NCBI RefSeq assembly: GCF_030503855.1
Contig: NZ_CP129971.1
Span: 627,501 to 691,500 of the forward strand
Reading direction: 5' to 3'
DNA length: 64,000 nucleotides
Source: Marivirga salinae
GTDB taxonomy: Bacteria; Bacteroidota; Bacteroidia; Cytophagales; Cyclobacteriaceae
Shown here in pieces: positions 9,553-17,926 of this stretch. Position 1 is the first letter of the stretch, and each line of letters starts with the position of its first letter. Under the pieces are notes generated by a model. The model did no database searches, was not told the DNA's origin, and saw nothing but the letters and a program-made list of their open reading frames with translations. The position numbers and the translations under genes are program-made.

Positions 9553-9744
9553 TTACTCTTCCTCATTTGATTTTATTTTTCTTATATATCTATTCAAAAC
9601 AAAAGCAGCTGTCCAAAACGCTAAGGCCACTAGAGTATATTCCATAGCTTGCTCTCCTGCATAGCGCAAACTATAGTAAAACACCATAATCATGATGGCA
9701 ACCAAGATCCAATAAATAATTCTCAATATTTTCGTGAATTCCAT
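9553..9744 (-). CDS. Small two-helix membrane protein
   Basis: The 63-residue protein has hydrophobic helices at about 9-26 (YWILVAIMIMVFYYSL) and 34-51 (MEYTLVALAFWTAAFVLN), followed by a basic then acidic tail (RYIRKIKSNEEE). The ATG lies 6 nt downstream of the stop of the serine-hydrolase gene on the same strand, so the two form one transcription unit. I recognise no family. Its composition and operon position support a real gene. Confidence 0.6.
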   Translation of the reverse strand: MEFTKILRIIYWILVAIMIMVFYYSLRYAGEQAMEYTLVALAFWTAAFVLNRYIRKIKSNEEE

Positions 9745-9750
9745 TTTTCT

Positions 9751-10881
9751 CTATTTCAATAGTTCATAAGCAGCCTCCACATAGGTATAAACATCATTTG
9801 GATGTTCATCTGTATAAAGCTTGCTTCTACTTTTTCCTAATCTTACAACCACAGCATTTTTGTCTTTTAACACAAAAATATATTGTCCTAAAATACCTCT
9901 TGCATATGGAATTTGCTTTCCATTATAGTTCAAAATCCACCACTGATAACCATAATGAGGAATGCGTTCTCCAGACCTGATCAAGCGCGCTGGCATGGTG
10001 GCCATTTCAATATAATCAGCTGGTACTACTTGTTCACCATTCCAGTTTCCTTTATTCAAAACCAACTGACCAATTCTAGCAAAATCTCTGGCAGTACTAT
10101 TAAAACAACAAAATGCTTTTTCCATTCCTCCTTCTTTATCTAAACTCCAAAGCGCATCATGTTCAGCTCCTATTTTTCTCCATAAGCGGTTTGTAGCATA
10201 ATCGCTGATAGATTGCCCTGTAGCCGCTTCCAATACCTCAGCTAAAATTTGTGTATTGATACTTTTATAAGCAAATTCTTGAGACGGTTTATTCGAAACC
10301 TCTAATTCTGCCACTAATTTCTTTAAGTTATTTCCATAATAGGCATCAGTTGTTTTGGAAAAAGGGCTCATATAAGCTTCATTCCAATCAATGCCAGAAC
10401 TCATGGTTAACAGATTTTTAATAATGATTTTTGACTTTTCACCTTCGTTAAAAGATTCTATAAAATCGGAAACAGGCTGAAATACGCTTTCTATTTTTCC
10501 TTCATCAATAGCAATTCCCACTAGCAAACTCACTATACTTTTGGCTGCCGAAAAGGAATTGGATATTTCATTTTCATCATATCCTAAATAATATTTTTCA
10601 TAAAACAGTGCTGTGTCTTTCACTACCAAAAAGGCAGTGGTTTCGTAATCATCTAGCTTATCTTGATAAGTTCGCCCCATTTCATATTGATTATATTGAG
10701 GGGATTTCTCCCAAGGCTGCGGATCACTTGCAGCTACTGTCCTATTCTCAAAAATTTCATAATCATCAATATTGGCAGTTAAATGAAGAAGCGCTTTTTG
10801 TGCGTAATTGGGCAAGAAGAAGTAAATAATTCCTAATAGTATGACTACCAAAATGCTGTAGCCGCCAATCTTTTTCAACAT
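9751..10881 (-). CDS. Serine hydrolase, beta-lactamase/NylB-like fold
   Basis: The 376-residue protein has an N-terminal hydrophobic helix (about 5-25) that acts as a membrane anchor or uncleaved signal. The active-site Ser-x-x-Lys lies in SFSAAKSIVSLLVGIAIDEG (nucleophile Ser, general-base Lys). The second motif is a Tyr-x-Ser in FAYKSINTQIL, as in 6-aminohexanoate-dimer hydrolase (NylB)-type members. The region GILGQYIFV takes the place of the third (KTG-like) box. Length fits class C beta-lactamase-related esterases and amidases. It is probably an envelope esterase, amidase or peptidase; true beta-lactamase activity is unlikely because the YAN and KTG motifs are not canonical. It is cotranscribed with the 63-residue membrane protein downstream. 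Confidence 0.85.
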   Translation of the reverse strand: MLKKIGGYSILVVILLGIIYFFLPNYAQKALLHLTANIDDYEIFENRTVAASDPQPWEKSPQYNQYEMGRTYQDKLDDYETTAFLVVKDTALFYEKYYLGYDENEISNSFSAAKSIVSLLVGIAIDEGKIESVFQPVSDFIESFNEGEKSKIIIKNLLTMSSGIDWNEAYMSPFSKTTDAYYGNNLKKLVAELEVSNKPSQEFAYKSINTQILAEVLEAATGQSISDYATNRLWRKIGAEHDALWSLDKEGGMEKAFCCFNSTARDFARIGQLVLNKGNWNGEQVVPADYIEMATMPARLIRSGERIPHYGYQWWILNYNGKQIPYARGILGQYIFVLKDKNAVVVRLGKSRSKLYTDEHPNDVYTYVEAAYELLK

Positions 10882-10956
10882 AGTAATTTTGCTTTTTTAG
10901 AATAGATGTAAAAATAAGGTTTCAAAATTCATTTTTTAGCATTAATCTAAAATGAA

Positions 10957-10987
10957 TTTATAAATCAACATTTCTCTTCTACCTTCG
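10957..10987 (+). promoter_or_regulatory. Candidate Bacteroidota promoter of lemA
   Basis: TTTA (10957-10960) is followed after 19 nt by TACCTTCG (10980-10987). This resembles the Bacteroidota TTTG-N19-TAnnTTTG promoter with one mismatch in each box. Transcription would start near 10993, beyond the possible upstream ATG at 10990. That favours the downstream start at 11032 for lemA. Confidence 0.45.
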
Positions 10988-11031
10988 TAATGATTATCTT
11001 GTTGAATAAAATAAAACTTAATTTAATTAAT

Positions 11032-11628
11032 ATGAAAAAAGGACTTTTAATCACCATAGGCGTAATAGCCGTTATTGTTTTTATTCTTTATCGAGTATTT
11101 GCAGGTTCGTATAACAAAATGGTCACAAAAGAAGAGCAAGTGACTGGAGCTTGGTCACAAGTAGAAAATGTATACCAAAGAAGGGCAGATTTGATTCCTA
11201 ATTTGGTGAATACCGTGAAAGGATACGCTGATTTTGAGCAAGAAACTTTGCAAGGAGTTATTGAAGCAAGATCAAAAGCAACAGGCGTAAATGTAAATGC
11301 TGATGATTTAAGTCCTGAAAAATTGGAACAATTTCAGCAAGCACAGCAAGGATTAAGTTCTGCTTTATCTCGATTGATGGTAGTGGTAGAGAGATATCCA
11401 GACTTAAAAGCGAATCAGAATTTCATCAAATTGCAAGATCAGTTGGAAGGAACAGAAAACCGAATTGCAGTAGAAAGAAGACGATTTAATGAGGTGACAC
11501 AGGAATACAACACTTACATTAGAAAATTTCCTCAAACAATGTTAGCTGGAATGTACGGCTTTGAAAAGAAAGGCTATTTTGAAGCGGATGAAGGTGCGGA
11601 TGAGGTTCCTGAAGTGAGTTTTGATTAA
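11032..11628 (+). CDS. lemA: LemA family protein
   Basis: The 198-residue protein has one N-terminal transmembrane helix (about 4-21, LLITIGVIAVIVFILY). It then has the LemA four-helix core: YNKMVTKEEQVTGAWSQVEN, YQRRADLIPNLVNTVKGYA, and the C-terminal RRFNEVTQEYNTYIRKFP. LemA proteins are membrane-anchored helical bundles of poorly defined envelope function. An ATG at 10990 would add 14 residues, but the candidate promoter lies just before it and MKKGLL at 11032 gives a normal membrane N-terminus, so I chose 11032. A strong terminator follows, so the TPM-domain gene 250 bp downstream is transcribed separately although LemA and TPM proteins are often neighbours. Confidence 0.93.
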   Translation: MKKGLLITIGVIAVIVFILYRVFAGSYNKMVTKEEQVTGAWSQVENVYQRRADLIPNLVNTVKGYADFEQETLQGVIEARSKATGVNVNADDLSPEKLEQFQQAQQGLSSALSRLMVVVERYPDLKANQNFIKLQDQLEGTENRIAVERRRFNEVTQEYNTYIRKFPQTMLAGMYGFEKKGYFEADEGADEVPEVSFD

Positions 11629-11647
11629 AAACGTTAAGGCAAGTTAA

Positions 11648-11681
11648 GGCTTCTGAACCATATTCAGAAGCCTTTTTTTTT
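11648..11681 (+). terminator. Intrinsic terminator after lemA
   Basis: A perfect 10-bp stem GGCTTCTGAA / TTCAGAAGCC (11648-11657 and 11663-11672) with a 5-nt loop is followed by nine T residues. It lies 20 bp after the lemA stop. Confidence 0.9.
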
Positions 11682-11878
11682 GACAATAATAGTTATATTA
11701 AATGCTATTGTAATTTAAATTACCGTAATCTACATTACAATATAACAACTAAATCTATTTGAATAGATTGCATCTATACTCATATCAATAATGAAAGAAT
11801 TAGATTTCCTCATTGCTCAAAATAATAACTATTGCTTTTCTGCATCGTAAATCATTTGAGATTTATTAACTTTAAACC

Positions 11879-12316
11879 ATGGCAAAAGACGCATTTACCG
11901 AAGAGGAAAAAAAACGAATTGTAAACGCAATTAAAGAAGCGGAAAAAAACACATCTGGAGAAATCCAAGTGCATTTGGAAAACCACTGCAAGGAAGATGT
12001 AATGGATCATGCAGCCCATATTTTCAAAACCTTGAAAATGCACAAAACCGAACTGCGCAATGGCGTTCTATTCTACATGGCCATCAAAGACCATAAATTT
12101 GCCATTTTAGGAGATGCTGGAATCAACAATAAAGTGCCTGAAAACTTCTGGGATGATATAAAAGAACATATGCTTTCACATTTTAAAAATGGAGATTTAA
12201 CTGCAGGGCTGAGTGAAGGCATCAAAATGGCAGGCGAGCAATTAGCTGCTCATTTTCCTTATCAAAAAGATGATGAAAATGAATTGCCTGATGAGATTTC
12301 TTTTGGAAAGAATTGA
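11879..12316 (+). CDS. TPM-domain protein (TLP18.3/Psb32/MOLO-1 family)
   Basis: The 145-residue protein matches the short, soluble TPM-domain form: FTEEEKKRIVNAIKEAEKN, TSGEIQVHLE, NGVLFYMAIKDHKFAILGDAGI, VPENFWDDI, and LSEGIKMAGEQLAAHFP. It has no signal peptide or membrane helix, so it is predicted to be cytoplasmic or peripheral, unlike the larger YgcG-type TPM proteins. Family members are linked to LemA by synteny, and this one follows lemA here, though beyond a terminator. The molecular function is unknown. Confidence 0.88.
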   Translation: MAKDAFTEEEKKRIVNAIKEAEKNTSGEIQVHLENHCKEDVMDHAAHIFKTLKMHKTELRNGVLFYMAIKDHKFAILGDAGINNKVPENFWDDIKEHMLSHFKNGDLTAGLSEGIKMAGEQLAAHFPYQKDDENELPDEISFGKN

Positions 12317-12493
12317 TGATGCTACTTTTTTTTAGTTATTATAATCCAATTGGCACTCCCTTCCGATAGCCTTAGGCGGGTTTTTAGCTATGAAACGCCC
12401 CTTTTGTTCCTAAAGCAAGCTGTTGTATTCCGTGCAAGAGGCACAAGTAACGATCACTAGCCAAGGCCTAGCGATAGACCAGCTATTTTGAAT
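12317..12493. other. GC-richer structured spacer without a gene
   Basis: I see no ORF here. The spacer is visibly richer in G and C than its surroundings and holds partial inverted repeats (for example CTAGCCAAGGCCTAG near 12460 and the segment TTAGGCGGG near 12371). It may be a remnant of an interspersed repeat or part of a 3' untranslated region between the convergent TPM and DUF4260 genes. Confidence 0.4.
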
Positions 12494-12850
12494 TTACTTC
12501 CCAATCTCCCCCAAGTGCGTAAACTTAAAGCCTTTCTCATACTTTAAGCCGTAGCCAAATATTCTGTCCATGCTGGCATGGCCGAATAGAATAATACCTG
12601 AAAGCAATAAGTAATCATTAGTCAACCACCAGCCTATTGAATACACTAAAATTGCAATCCCTTTGTGATGGAAGAGATTATAAGCAAAAGCGCCTATTTT
12701 GTCACCAAAGATATACCCTATCATTCCAATGTCTGGTGCTAAAATTAAAACAGGAAACCACCACCAAGCAAAAGGAAGCTCGGCAAAAAGCAAAATGGAT
12801 AAAGCAAACATTGCAGCTTCTTCCAAGCGAATTAAGTCTTTCATCAGCAC
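12494..12850 (-). CDS. DUF4260 membrane protein
   Basis: The 118-residue protein has three to four hydrophobic helices and the DUF4260 signature: RLEEAAMFALSILLFAEL, VLILAPDIGMIGYIFGDKIG, YNLFHH, and at the C-terminus GHASMDRIFGYGLKY then FTHLGEIGK. The usual length is about 115-125 residues, so it is complete. Its function is unknown; the conserved Glu, Asp and His residues near the membrane suggest an enzyme or metal site, but this is inference. A second ATG two codons in (12844) is an equally possible start. Confidence 0.88.
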   Translation of the reverse strand: MLMKDLIRLEEAAMFALSILLFAELPFAWWWFPVLILAPDIGMIGYIFGDKIGAFAYNLFHHKGIAILVYSIGWWLTNDYLLLSGIILFGHASMDRIFGYGLKYEKGFKFTHLGEIGK

Positions 12851-12868
12851 TACAATAAAATTAAAAAA

Positions 12869-13354
12869 TTAACCGATCAAGCGCATCAACTCTTTTCGGC
12901 TTTTGTGATAGGCATCATTAAAGCGTGAAAGAATTAAAGCATAACTGGCTACTAATATAATAATAGGAAAAATTATAGTTAACCAATCATCTCTTTGAGC
13001 AAATGAGATGATTGAAAAAAGAACCATTAAAATGATCCAGAAAATCAGGAAATACTTAACGCTAGGAAAAAGGCTAAATTCTAAATGAACTAAACTCCCG
13101 CTATCACCTCCTTCTACTTTACCCTTGATTAAGGGTAAAAAATTATTAGGTCTGTTTACTATTTGAGAAATAGCAAATTTATTTATGCCCACTTTTCCAT
13201 TAAATAAATAAGCTTCGGCTTCAATATCATCTAAAGACTGGTTTTTGAAGGATTGATATTTCACAGGCTTTACGGCCAGCTCCATGCGTCTTATGATTTC
13301 TTTTTCCCCTAAAGGACTAAGAAACATTTCCGATTTAGCTGGCCATAACTGCAT
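12869..13354 (-). CDS. Unrecognised protein with two C-terminal membrane helices
   Basis: The 161-residue protein has a soluble N-terminal half with a short alpha/beta pattern (LSPLGEKEIIRRMELAV, INKFAISQIVNRPNNFLPLIKG). Two adjacent helices follow at about 103-119 (FLIFWIILMVLFSIISF) and 124-142 (LTIIFPIIILVASYALIL). I do not recognise a family. Its ATG overlaps the stop of ridA by 1 nt (TAATG), so it is translationally coupled to ridA. The membrane hairpin suggests a peripheral sensor or chaperone-like protein, but no function can be given. Confidence 0.7.
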   Translation of the reverse strand: MQLWPAKSEMFLSPLGEKEIIRRMELAVKPVKYQSFKNQSLDDIEAEAYLFNGKVGINKFAISQIVNRPNNFLPLIKGKVEGGDSGSLVHLEFSLFPSVKYFLIFWIILMVLFSIISFAQRDDWLTIIFPIIILVASYALILSRFNDAYHKSRKELMRLIG

Positions 13355-13734
13355 TATTTAATTGCAATACAGCTAATTTCTACATTCACGTCTTTAGGTA
13401 AACGTGCTACTTCAACCGTTTCTCTTGCTGGCGGGTTTTCTTTAAAATACATGCCGTAAGCTTCGTTTATTGTAGCAAAATTACCCATATCCTTTACGAA
13501 AATACTGCATTTTACCACATCAGAAAAGCCCATTCCTGCTTCTGAGAGAATAGCTTCAAGGTTTTTCATGACCTGATGGGTTTCCTCTGTGATATTCTCA
13601 TTAATCAATTCTCCTGATTGTGCGTCCAAGGCTATTTGTCCTGAAACATATAATGTATCCCCAGCTAAAATTGCCTGATTATAAGGTCCGATTGGTGCAG
13701 GTGCTTCTTTTGTTTGAATGATTTGTTTACTCAT
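13354..13734 (-). CDS. ridA: RidA family enamine/imine deaminase
   Basis: The 126-residue protein has the full RidA/YjgF signature: IIQTKEAPAPIGPYNQAI, GDTLYVSGQIALD, and ENPPARETVEVARLPKDVNVEI. The Arg of PPARETV holds the carboxylate of the substrate in family members. RidA hydrolyses the reactive 2-aminoacrylate and other enamines made by PLP enzymes and is a cytoplasmic trimer. Length is normal. It is divergent from the 3HCDH-like gene at 13784, and the 49-bp spacer carries -7-like boxes in both orientations (TAACTTTG at 13758-13765 on plus; TAGTTTTG at 13776-13769 on minus). Confidence 0.95.
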   Translation of the reverse strand: MSKQIIQTKEAPAPIGPYNQAILAGDTLYVSGQIALDAQSGELINENITEETHQVMKNLEAILSEAGMGFSDVVKCSIFVKDMGNFATINEAYGMYFKENPPARETVEVARLPKDVNVEISCIAIK

Positions 13735-13757
13735 CTCGCTTTTTATGATTAGTTCCT

Positions 13758-13765
13758 TAACTTTG
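13758..13765 (+). promoter_or_regulatory. Candidate -7 box for the 3HCDH-like/gdh operon
   Basis: TAACTTTG is an exact match to the Bacteroidota TAnnTTTG -7 element and lies 18 nt before the ATG at 13784. I see no TTTG -33 box at the usual spacing, so only half the promoter is supported. Confidence 0.4.
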
Positions 13766-13783
13766 GTTCAAAACTAACAAATT

Positions 13784-14455
13784 ATGAAGATACTTGTTGT
13801 TGGAGACCCCAAAAACCAAGAGGAAATCACAGCAAAATTTGGTGAAAAACACCAAATTCTTTCTTTTGACGATTTAACAGAGATTACAAAGGAAGCTTTT
13901 TTTGAAGCAGATGTAGTTTTTGATTTTTTCGTGGCAGAAGAACCTGAAGCACTTACATTTTATGAGCAACGTCCAGACTTGACCATATTCACCCATATGG
14001 CGGTGAGCTCTTTCGGAAATTTACAAATCTTTCAACATCAAACCCAAAATACCGTTTTCGGATTTAATGGTTTGCCTACATTTATCAACAGAAGTGTTTT
14101 AGAATGTACACTTCAAAATGAACAGGAAAAAGAGAAATTAAATCTAATCTGCGGTAAGTTAGAGACTGATTTTGAAATAGTGGAAGACAGAGTGGGAATG
14201 GTTACGCCTAGGATAATTTGCATGGTTATTAATGAAGCCTATTATACCGTTCAGGAAGGAACTGCAGAAAGAGAAGATATTGATTTAGGGATGAAACTCG
14301 GCACTAATTATCCATTTGGTCCTTTTGAGTGGTGTGAGAAAATTGGACTCGTAAAAGTTTATGAACTTTTGGAGGCCATTTACGATGACACTAAGGAAGA
14401 AAGGTATAAAATCTGTCCTAAATTAAAGAAAGAATATTTAGCTTTAGTAGAATAA
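13784..14455 (+). CDS. 3-hydroxyacyl-CoA dehydrogenase-like protein (C-terminal domain match)
   Basis: The 223-residue protein begins MKILVVGDPKNQEEI, a Rossmann-like strand without the full GxGxxG. It ends with a clear 3HCDH C-terminal-type segment (RIICMVINEAYYTVQEGTA, DIDLGMKLGTNYPFGPFEW, GLVKVYELLEAIY). Canonical 3HCDH enzymes have a complete NAD-binding domain and are about 280 or more residues, so this shortened form may not bind NAD normally. It lies 35 bp upstream of a glutamate dehydrogenase gene on the same strand, which suggests cotranscription and a role in amino-acid or acyl-CoA metabolism. The exact substrate is unknown. Confidence 0.75.
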   Translation: MKILVVGDPKNQEEITAKFGEKHQILSFDDLTEITKEAFFEADVVFDFFVAEEPEALTFYEQRPDLTIFTHMAVSSFGNLQIFQHQTQNTVFGFNGLPTFINRSVLECTLQNEQEKEKLNLICGKLETDFEIVEDRVGMVTPRIICMVINEAYYTVQEGTAEREDIDLGMKLGTNYPFGPFEWCEKIGLVKVYELLEAIYDDTKEERYKICPKLKKEYLALVE

Positions 14456-14490
14456 TAAAAACAAACTTTTTAACTTAAAAAGTACACTTT

Positions 14491-15909
14491 ATGGCACATA
14501 ATGAAGAATATAGCCTGTTTGAAGATGTGTGTAGTTTCGTTGACGATGCTGCACAACATATGAAATTACATCCAGGACTATTAGAACAAATCAAGCAATG
14601 CAACAGTATTTACAAATTCCACTTCCCCATCCGATTGGAAGATGGCTCTTATCAAGTGGTGAAAGGCTACCGAGTGCAACACTCTCATCATAAGCTTCCA
14701 ACTAAAGGTGGTATTCGATTTAGTGAGATGGTAAATGAACAAGAAGTAATGGGCTTGTCAGCATTGATGACTTACAAATGTGCGATGGTAAATATTCCAT
14801 TTGGTGGAGCCAAAGGAGGAGTAAACATTGATCCCTTACAATATAATGCTGGGCAGCTTGAAAAAATCACAAGGAGATATACTTCTGAATTGATCAAAAA
14901 GAAATTTATCGGACCTGCTATTGACGTACCAGCTCCTGATTATGGAACTGGCGCAAGAGAAATGGCCTGGATAGTAGATACTTACGAAGCATTCAACCCT
15001 GAAGCTATTAATGCTAAAGCTTGTGTGACTGGTAAGCCGCTTTCCCAACACGGAATTGAAGGAAGAACAGAAGCTACTGGTATGGGGGTATATATCGGAA
15101 TCAGAGAAGCAGTAAGTGTTGAGGATGATATGAAAGAGTTAGGCTTAAAAACAGGTCTGAAAGATAAGAAAATCATTATTCAAGGATTGGGTAATGTTGG
15201 ATTCTATACTGCTAAATATTTAAAAGAAGCAGGTGCCAAAGTTATAGGAATTGCAGAATGGAATGGCGGTATTTGGGATGAGGAAGGAATAGATATTGAA
15301 TCCTTAAAAAATTATCAATCAGCAAATAAAACTTTTGATGGCTATGGTAAAGGAAAGTTTATTGAAAATTCTGTTGAGATAATGGAATACCCTTGCGATA
15401 TCCTAATTCCAGCAGCTTTAGAAAACCAAATTACTAGCGAAAACGCTCCAAGAATTCAAGCTAAAATAATTGGTGAGGCTGCTAATGGTCCAATTACTAA
15501 AGAAGCTGAAAAAATACTACTAGATAAAGATATTTTGGTCATACCTGATATGTATTTAAATGCAGGTGGTGTGACAGTTTCTTATTTTGAGTGGTTGAAA
15601 AACCTATCAAGAGTTTCATTTGGTAAATTGGAGAAACGCTATGACATGGAAAAATATAAGTTCTTGGTAGATAGCATTGAAAATGCTACAGGCGATGCCT
15701 TTAATCAAGAACAAAGAGACTCAATCATTAGAGGAGCAAGCGAGCGTGATTTAGTAAATTCAGGTTTGGAAGAAACCATGGTAACTGCCTATCATGATAT
15801 GAATCAAAAAAGAAAAGATAAAAAAATCAAAAGCTTAAGAACTGCTGCTTTCATTTTAGCAATTGATAGAATAGCGGTTAGTTATACTGATATGGGAATA
15901 TTCCCTTGA
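14491..15909 (+). CDS. gdhA: Glutamate dehydrogenase (Glu/Leu/Phe/Val dehydrogenase family)
   Basis: The 472-residue protein catalyses the NAD(P)-dependent oxidative deamination of glutamate to 2-oxoglutarate, or the reverse. Visible signatures are HKLPTKGGIRFS (substrate Lys at 72), NIPFGGAKGGVNID with catalytic Lys at 108, VPAPDYGTGAREMAW, and the dinucleotide fold KKIIIQGLGNVGFYTAKYL (about 224-242). AGGVTVSYFEWLKN closes the active site. It is longer than most of the about 420-residue enzymes by a C-terminal tail and an insert, as in several Bacteroidota and archaeal-like members. It is cytoplasmic and probably cotranscribed with the 3HCDH-like gene. A strong terminator follows. Confidence 0.95.
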   Translation: MAHNEEYSLFEDVCSFVDDAAQHMKLHPGLLEQIKQCNSIYKFHFPIRLEDGSYQVVKGYRVQHSHHKLPTKGGIRFSEMVNEQEVMGLSALMTYKCAMVNIPFGGAKGGVNIDPLQYNAGQLEKITRRYTSELIKKKFIGPAIDVPAPDYGTGAREMAWIVDTYEAFNPEAINAKACVTGKPLSQHGIEGRTEATGMGVYIGIREAVSVEDDMKELGLKTGLKDKKIIIQGLGNVGFYTAKYLKEAGAKVIGIAEWNGGIWDEEGIDIESLKNYQSANKTFDGYGKGKFIENSVEIMEYPCDILIPAALENQITSENAPRIQAKIIGEAANGPITKEAEKILLDKDILVIPDMYLNAGGVTVSYFEWLKNLSRVSFGKLEKRYDMEKYKFLVDSIENATGDAFNQEQRDSIIRGASERDLVNSGLEETMVTAYHDMNQKRKDKKIKSLRTAAFILAIDRIAVSYTDMGIFP

Positions 15910-15922
15910 TCAATCATCTTTA

Positions 15923-15960
15923 AAATCTGTCAGGTTAAAGTGAACCTGACAGATTTTTTT
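15923..15960 (+). terminator. Intrinsic terminator after glutamate dehydrogenase gene
   Basis: A 14-bp perfect stem AAATCTGTCAGGTT / AACCTGACAGATTT (15923-15936 and 15943-15956) with loop AAAGTG runs into a T tract. It lies 13 bp after the gdh stop. The rest of the spacer to 16212 shows nothing further that I can support. Confidence 0.92.
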
Positions 15961-16212
15961 AGGATTTTCCTTCTTGGTCCAAACGGACGCTTGAACTAGT
16001 AGCAGACTCTTTCTAAAGCATTTTTCATATTATCCAACCGACACCCCTATAATCCCCTCCAGGAGATAATTATCACAGATTTTATTCAGTAGTAAATAAT
16101 ATGTTTCATCACTATTGTTTACAAGGAAAAACAAAAGGCTCGAAATAATCAATTTAGCAAACAGAAGGATTTCTATGGACTTTCCTTGTCAGCTGGGGAG
16201 AATAAATGGGCC

Positions 16213-17793
16213 TTATTTCATCCCAGGTTGTTTTATTTCATAGCCAGTTTTCTCCTTTTCTTCTTTTACCATTTCTTTCACATCTTCTAGCAGTTTTTTA
16301 GCATCGTAGATAATACCGTCTTTAATGGTGTATTTCACTCCTCCAGCTCTAATTACCTCATTATCTTCTGTCAATTTAATAGCGCCCGTTCCATAAAGCA
16401 CCTTCAGATTTTCTAATGGGTTTTCCTCTACAATGACAAAATCAGCCATTTTACCAATCTCAACTGTCCCTATTTTATCTTCCATTCCTAATGCTTCTGC
16501 ACCATTCAAAGTAGCCGACATCATAATTTCTAAAGGATGAAAACCCGCTTCTCTCAATAATTCCATTTCACGGATATAAGCAAATCCATATAGCTGGAAA
16601 ATAAAGCCCGAATCGGAACCAGTGGTGACTCTTCCTCCTCTGTTTTTGTATTCGTTTACAAATGTCATCCACAATTGATAATTTTTTCGCCAGCTGGTTT
16701 CTTCCTCTGTACCCCAATAATGCCAATATGATCCATGCGATATTTTGCTGGGTTGATAGAATTCCCATAGCGATGGTAGCGTATATTCATCATGCCATTC
16801 CGCTCGACTGGTTCGCATCAAATCACGACTGGCTTCATAAATATTAAAGGTAGGATCCAAGGTCAAATCAAGTTCCAATAATTCATTCATTACCTCATTC
16901 CATTTATCAGAATAGGGCGGTGCAGCCTGCTCCCATAATTTTCCTGCTTCGGAAAAACGGTCTTGTTCATTTCTGTAATTATAATCTAGTTTGTAATGTT
17001 GAACTGTTCTGTCCGTGAATAAAGCTTCTGGTAATCCATACCAATGTTCCATGGTGGTCAAGCCTGCTTTAGCTGAGTTCAAAACATTCCAACGCGCTAC
17101 ATCCATTTGTGCATGATGCATAGCAGAACGTAATCCTAAACTTTTATTTTCTTCTAATGCGGCTTGCATGATTTCAGGTCTTGCTCCAAAAAACTTAATT
17201 CCATCAGACCCCTTTTCAGCATTTTCCTGCACCCATTTTCTGGCCATTTCAACAGTACTTATGGGCGATTTACTTCCTTGCCCGAATTCGGTATAAGCCA
17301 CAATTCTTGGAGCTGTAATTTTATTTTTAGCAGATTTTGCTTTGTGCTCCAAAACCCAATCTATCCCATTTCCTGAATATGGATCTCTTATAGTGGTAAT
17401 TCCATGACCCATCCATAATTTAAAAACATATTCAGCAGGAGTTCCCTGAGCTTCTCCACCAATATGGCCGTGCATATCAATAAAGCCAGGCATTAAGTAC
17501 ATACCAGAAGCATCTAATTCTTTGCCCCCCTTTTGTAATTCTGGTCTTTTATCTTCATTTATTTCCACACCAGGATAGCCCACAGTCTTAATTTCAACAA
17601 TCTTATTTTGCTCCACTACTATATCTACAGGACCAACAGGAGGAGCACCATTTCCATTTATTAAGGTGACGCCCCTGATAATTAGTTGAGGCCATGGGCC
17701 TTCTCCTTCTGTTCTTTCAGGAGCATCTTTAATTTGTGCCAAAATTGGAAATTGAATCAGTACAATGAATAACGATAAAATTAGCTTTCTCAT
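16213..17793 (-). CDS. Exported amidohydrolase
   Basis: The 526-residue protein has a signal peptide (MRKLILSLFIVLIQFPILAQ), so it acts in the periplasm or is surface-attached. It has the amidohydrolase metal motif HxH in YLMPGFIDMHGHIGG, later histidines in SAMHHAQMDVARW and TTMEHWYG, and the catalytic Asp region RVTTGSDSGFIF. The C-terminal MADFVIVEENPLENL is the usual composite beta-sandwich signature. Members include imidazolonepropionase- and prolidase-like enzymes that hydrolyse C-N bonds; the substrate cannot be read from sequence. It stands alone, in tail-to-tail orientation with gdhA. Confidence 0.9.
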   Translation of the reverse strand: MRKLILSLFIVLIQFPILAQIKDAPERTEGEGPWPQLIIRGVTLINGNGAPPVGPVDIVVEQNKIVEIKTVGYPGVEINEDKRPELQKGGKELDASGMYLMPGFIDMHGHIGGEAQGTPAEYVFKLWMGHGITTIRDPYSGNGIDWVLEHKAKSAKNKITAPRIVAYTEFGQGSKSPISTVEMARKWVQENAEKGSDGIKFFGARPEIMQAALEENKSLGLRSAMHHAQMDVARWNVLNSAKAGLTTMEHWYGLPEALFTDRTVQHYKLDYNYRNEQDRFSEAGKLWEQAAPPYSDKWNEVMNELLELDLTLDPTFNIYEASRDLMRTSRAEWHDEYTLPSLWEFYQPSKISHGSYWHYWGTEEETSWRKNYQLWMTFVNEYKNRGGRVTTGSDSGFIFQLYGFAYIREMELLREAGFHPLEIMMSATLNGAEALGMEDKIGTVEIGKMADFVIVEENPLENLKVLYGTGAIKLTEDNEVIRAGGVKYTIKDGIIYDAKKLLEDVKEMVKEEKEKTGYEIKQPGMK

Positions 17794-17926
17794 AAATATC
17801 TCTTTTTCTAAGAATTCTAATATAGGAAAGTTTAAATGAAGAAGAGGTCGCTATTTGAAGAGTGGATATTTTAATCGATGGAAGTTTACTGTCCTCATTA
17901 TAAAATCCATTTTCCAATATAGAAAA

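Noticed and set aside
9751..10881. Calling the serine hydrolase a beta-lactamase resistance gene
   Set aside because: The SxxK motif is present but the second motif is YKS instead of YAN and no KTG-type box is clear; the NylB-like esterase/amidase group fits better.
10990..11031. Upstream ATG of lemA as the true start
   Set aside because: It adds residues of no family similarity and begins at or before the expected transcription start of the candidate promoter.
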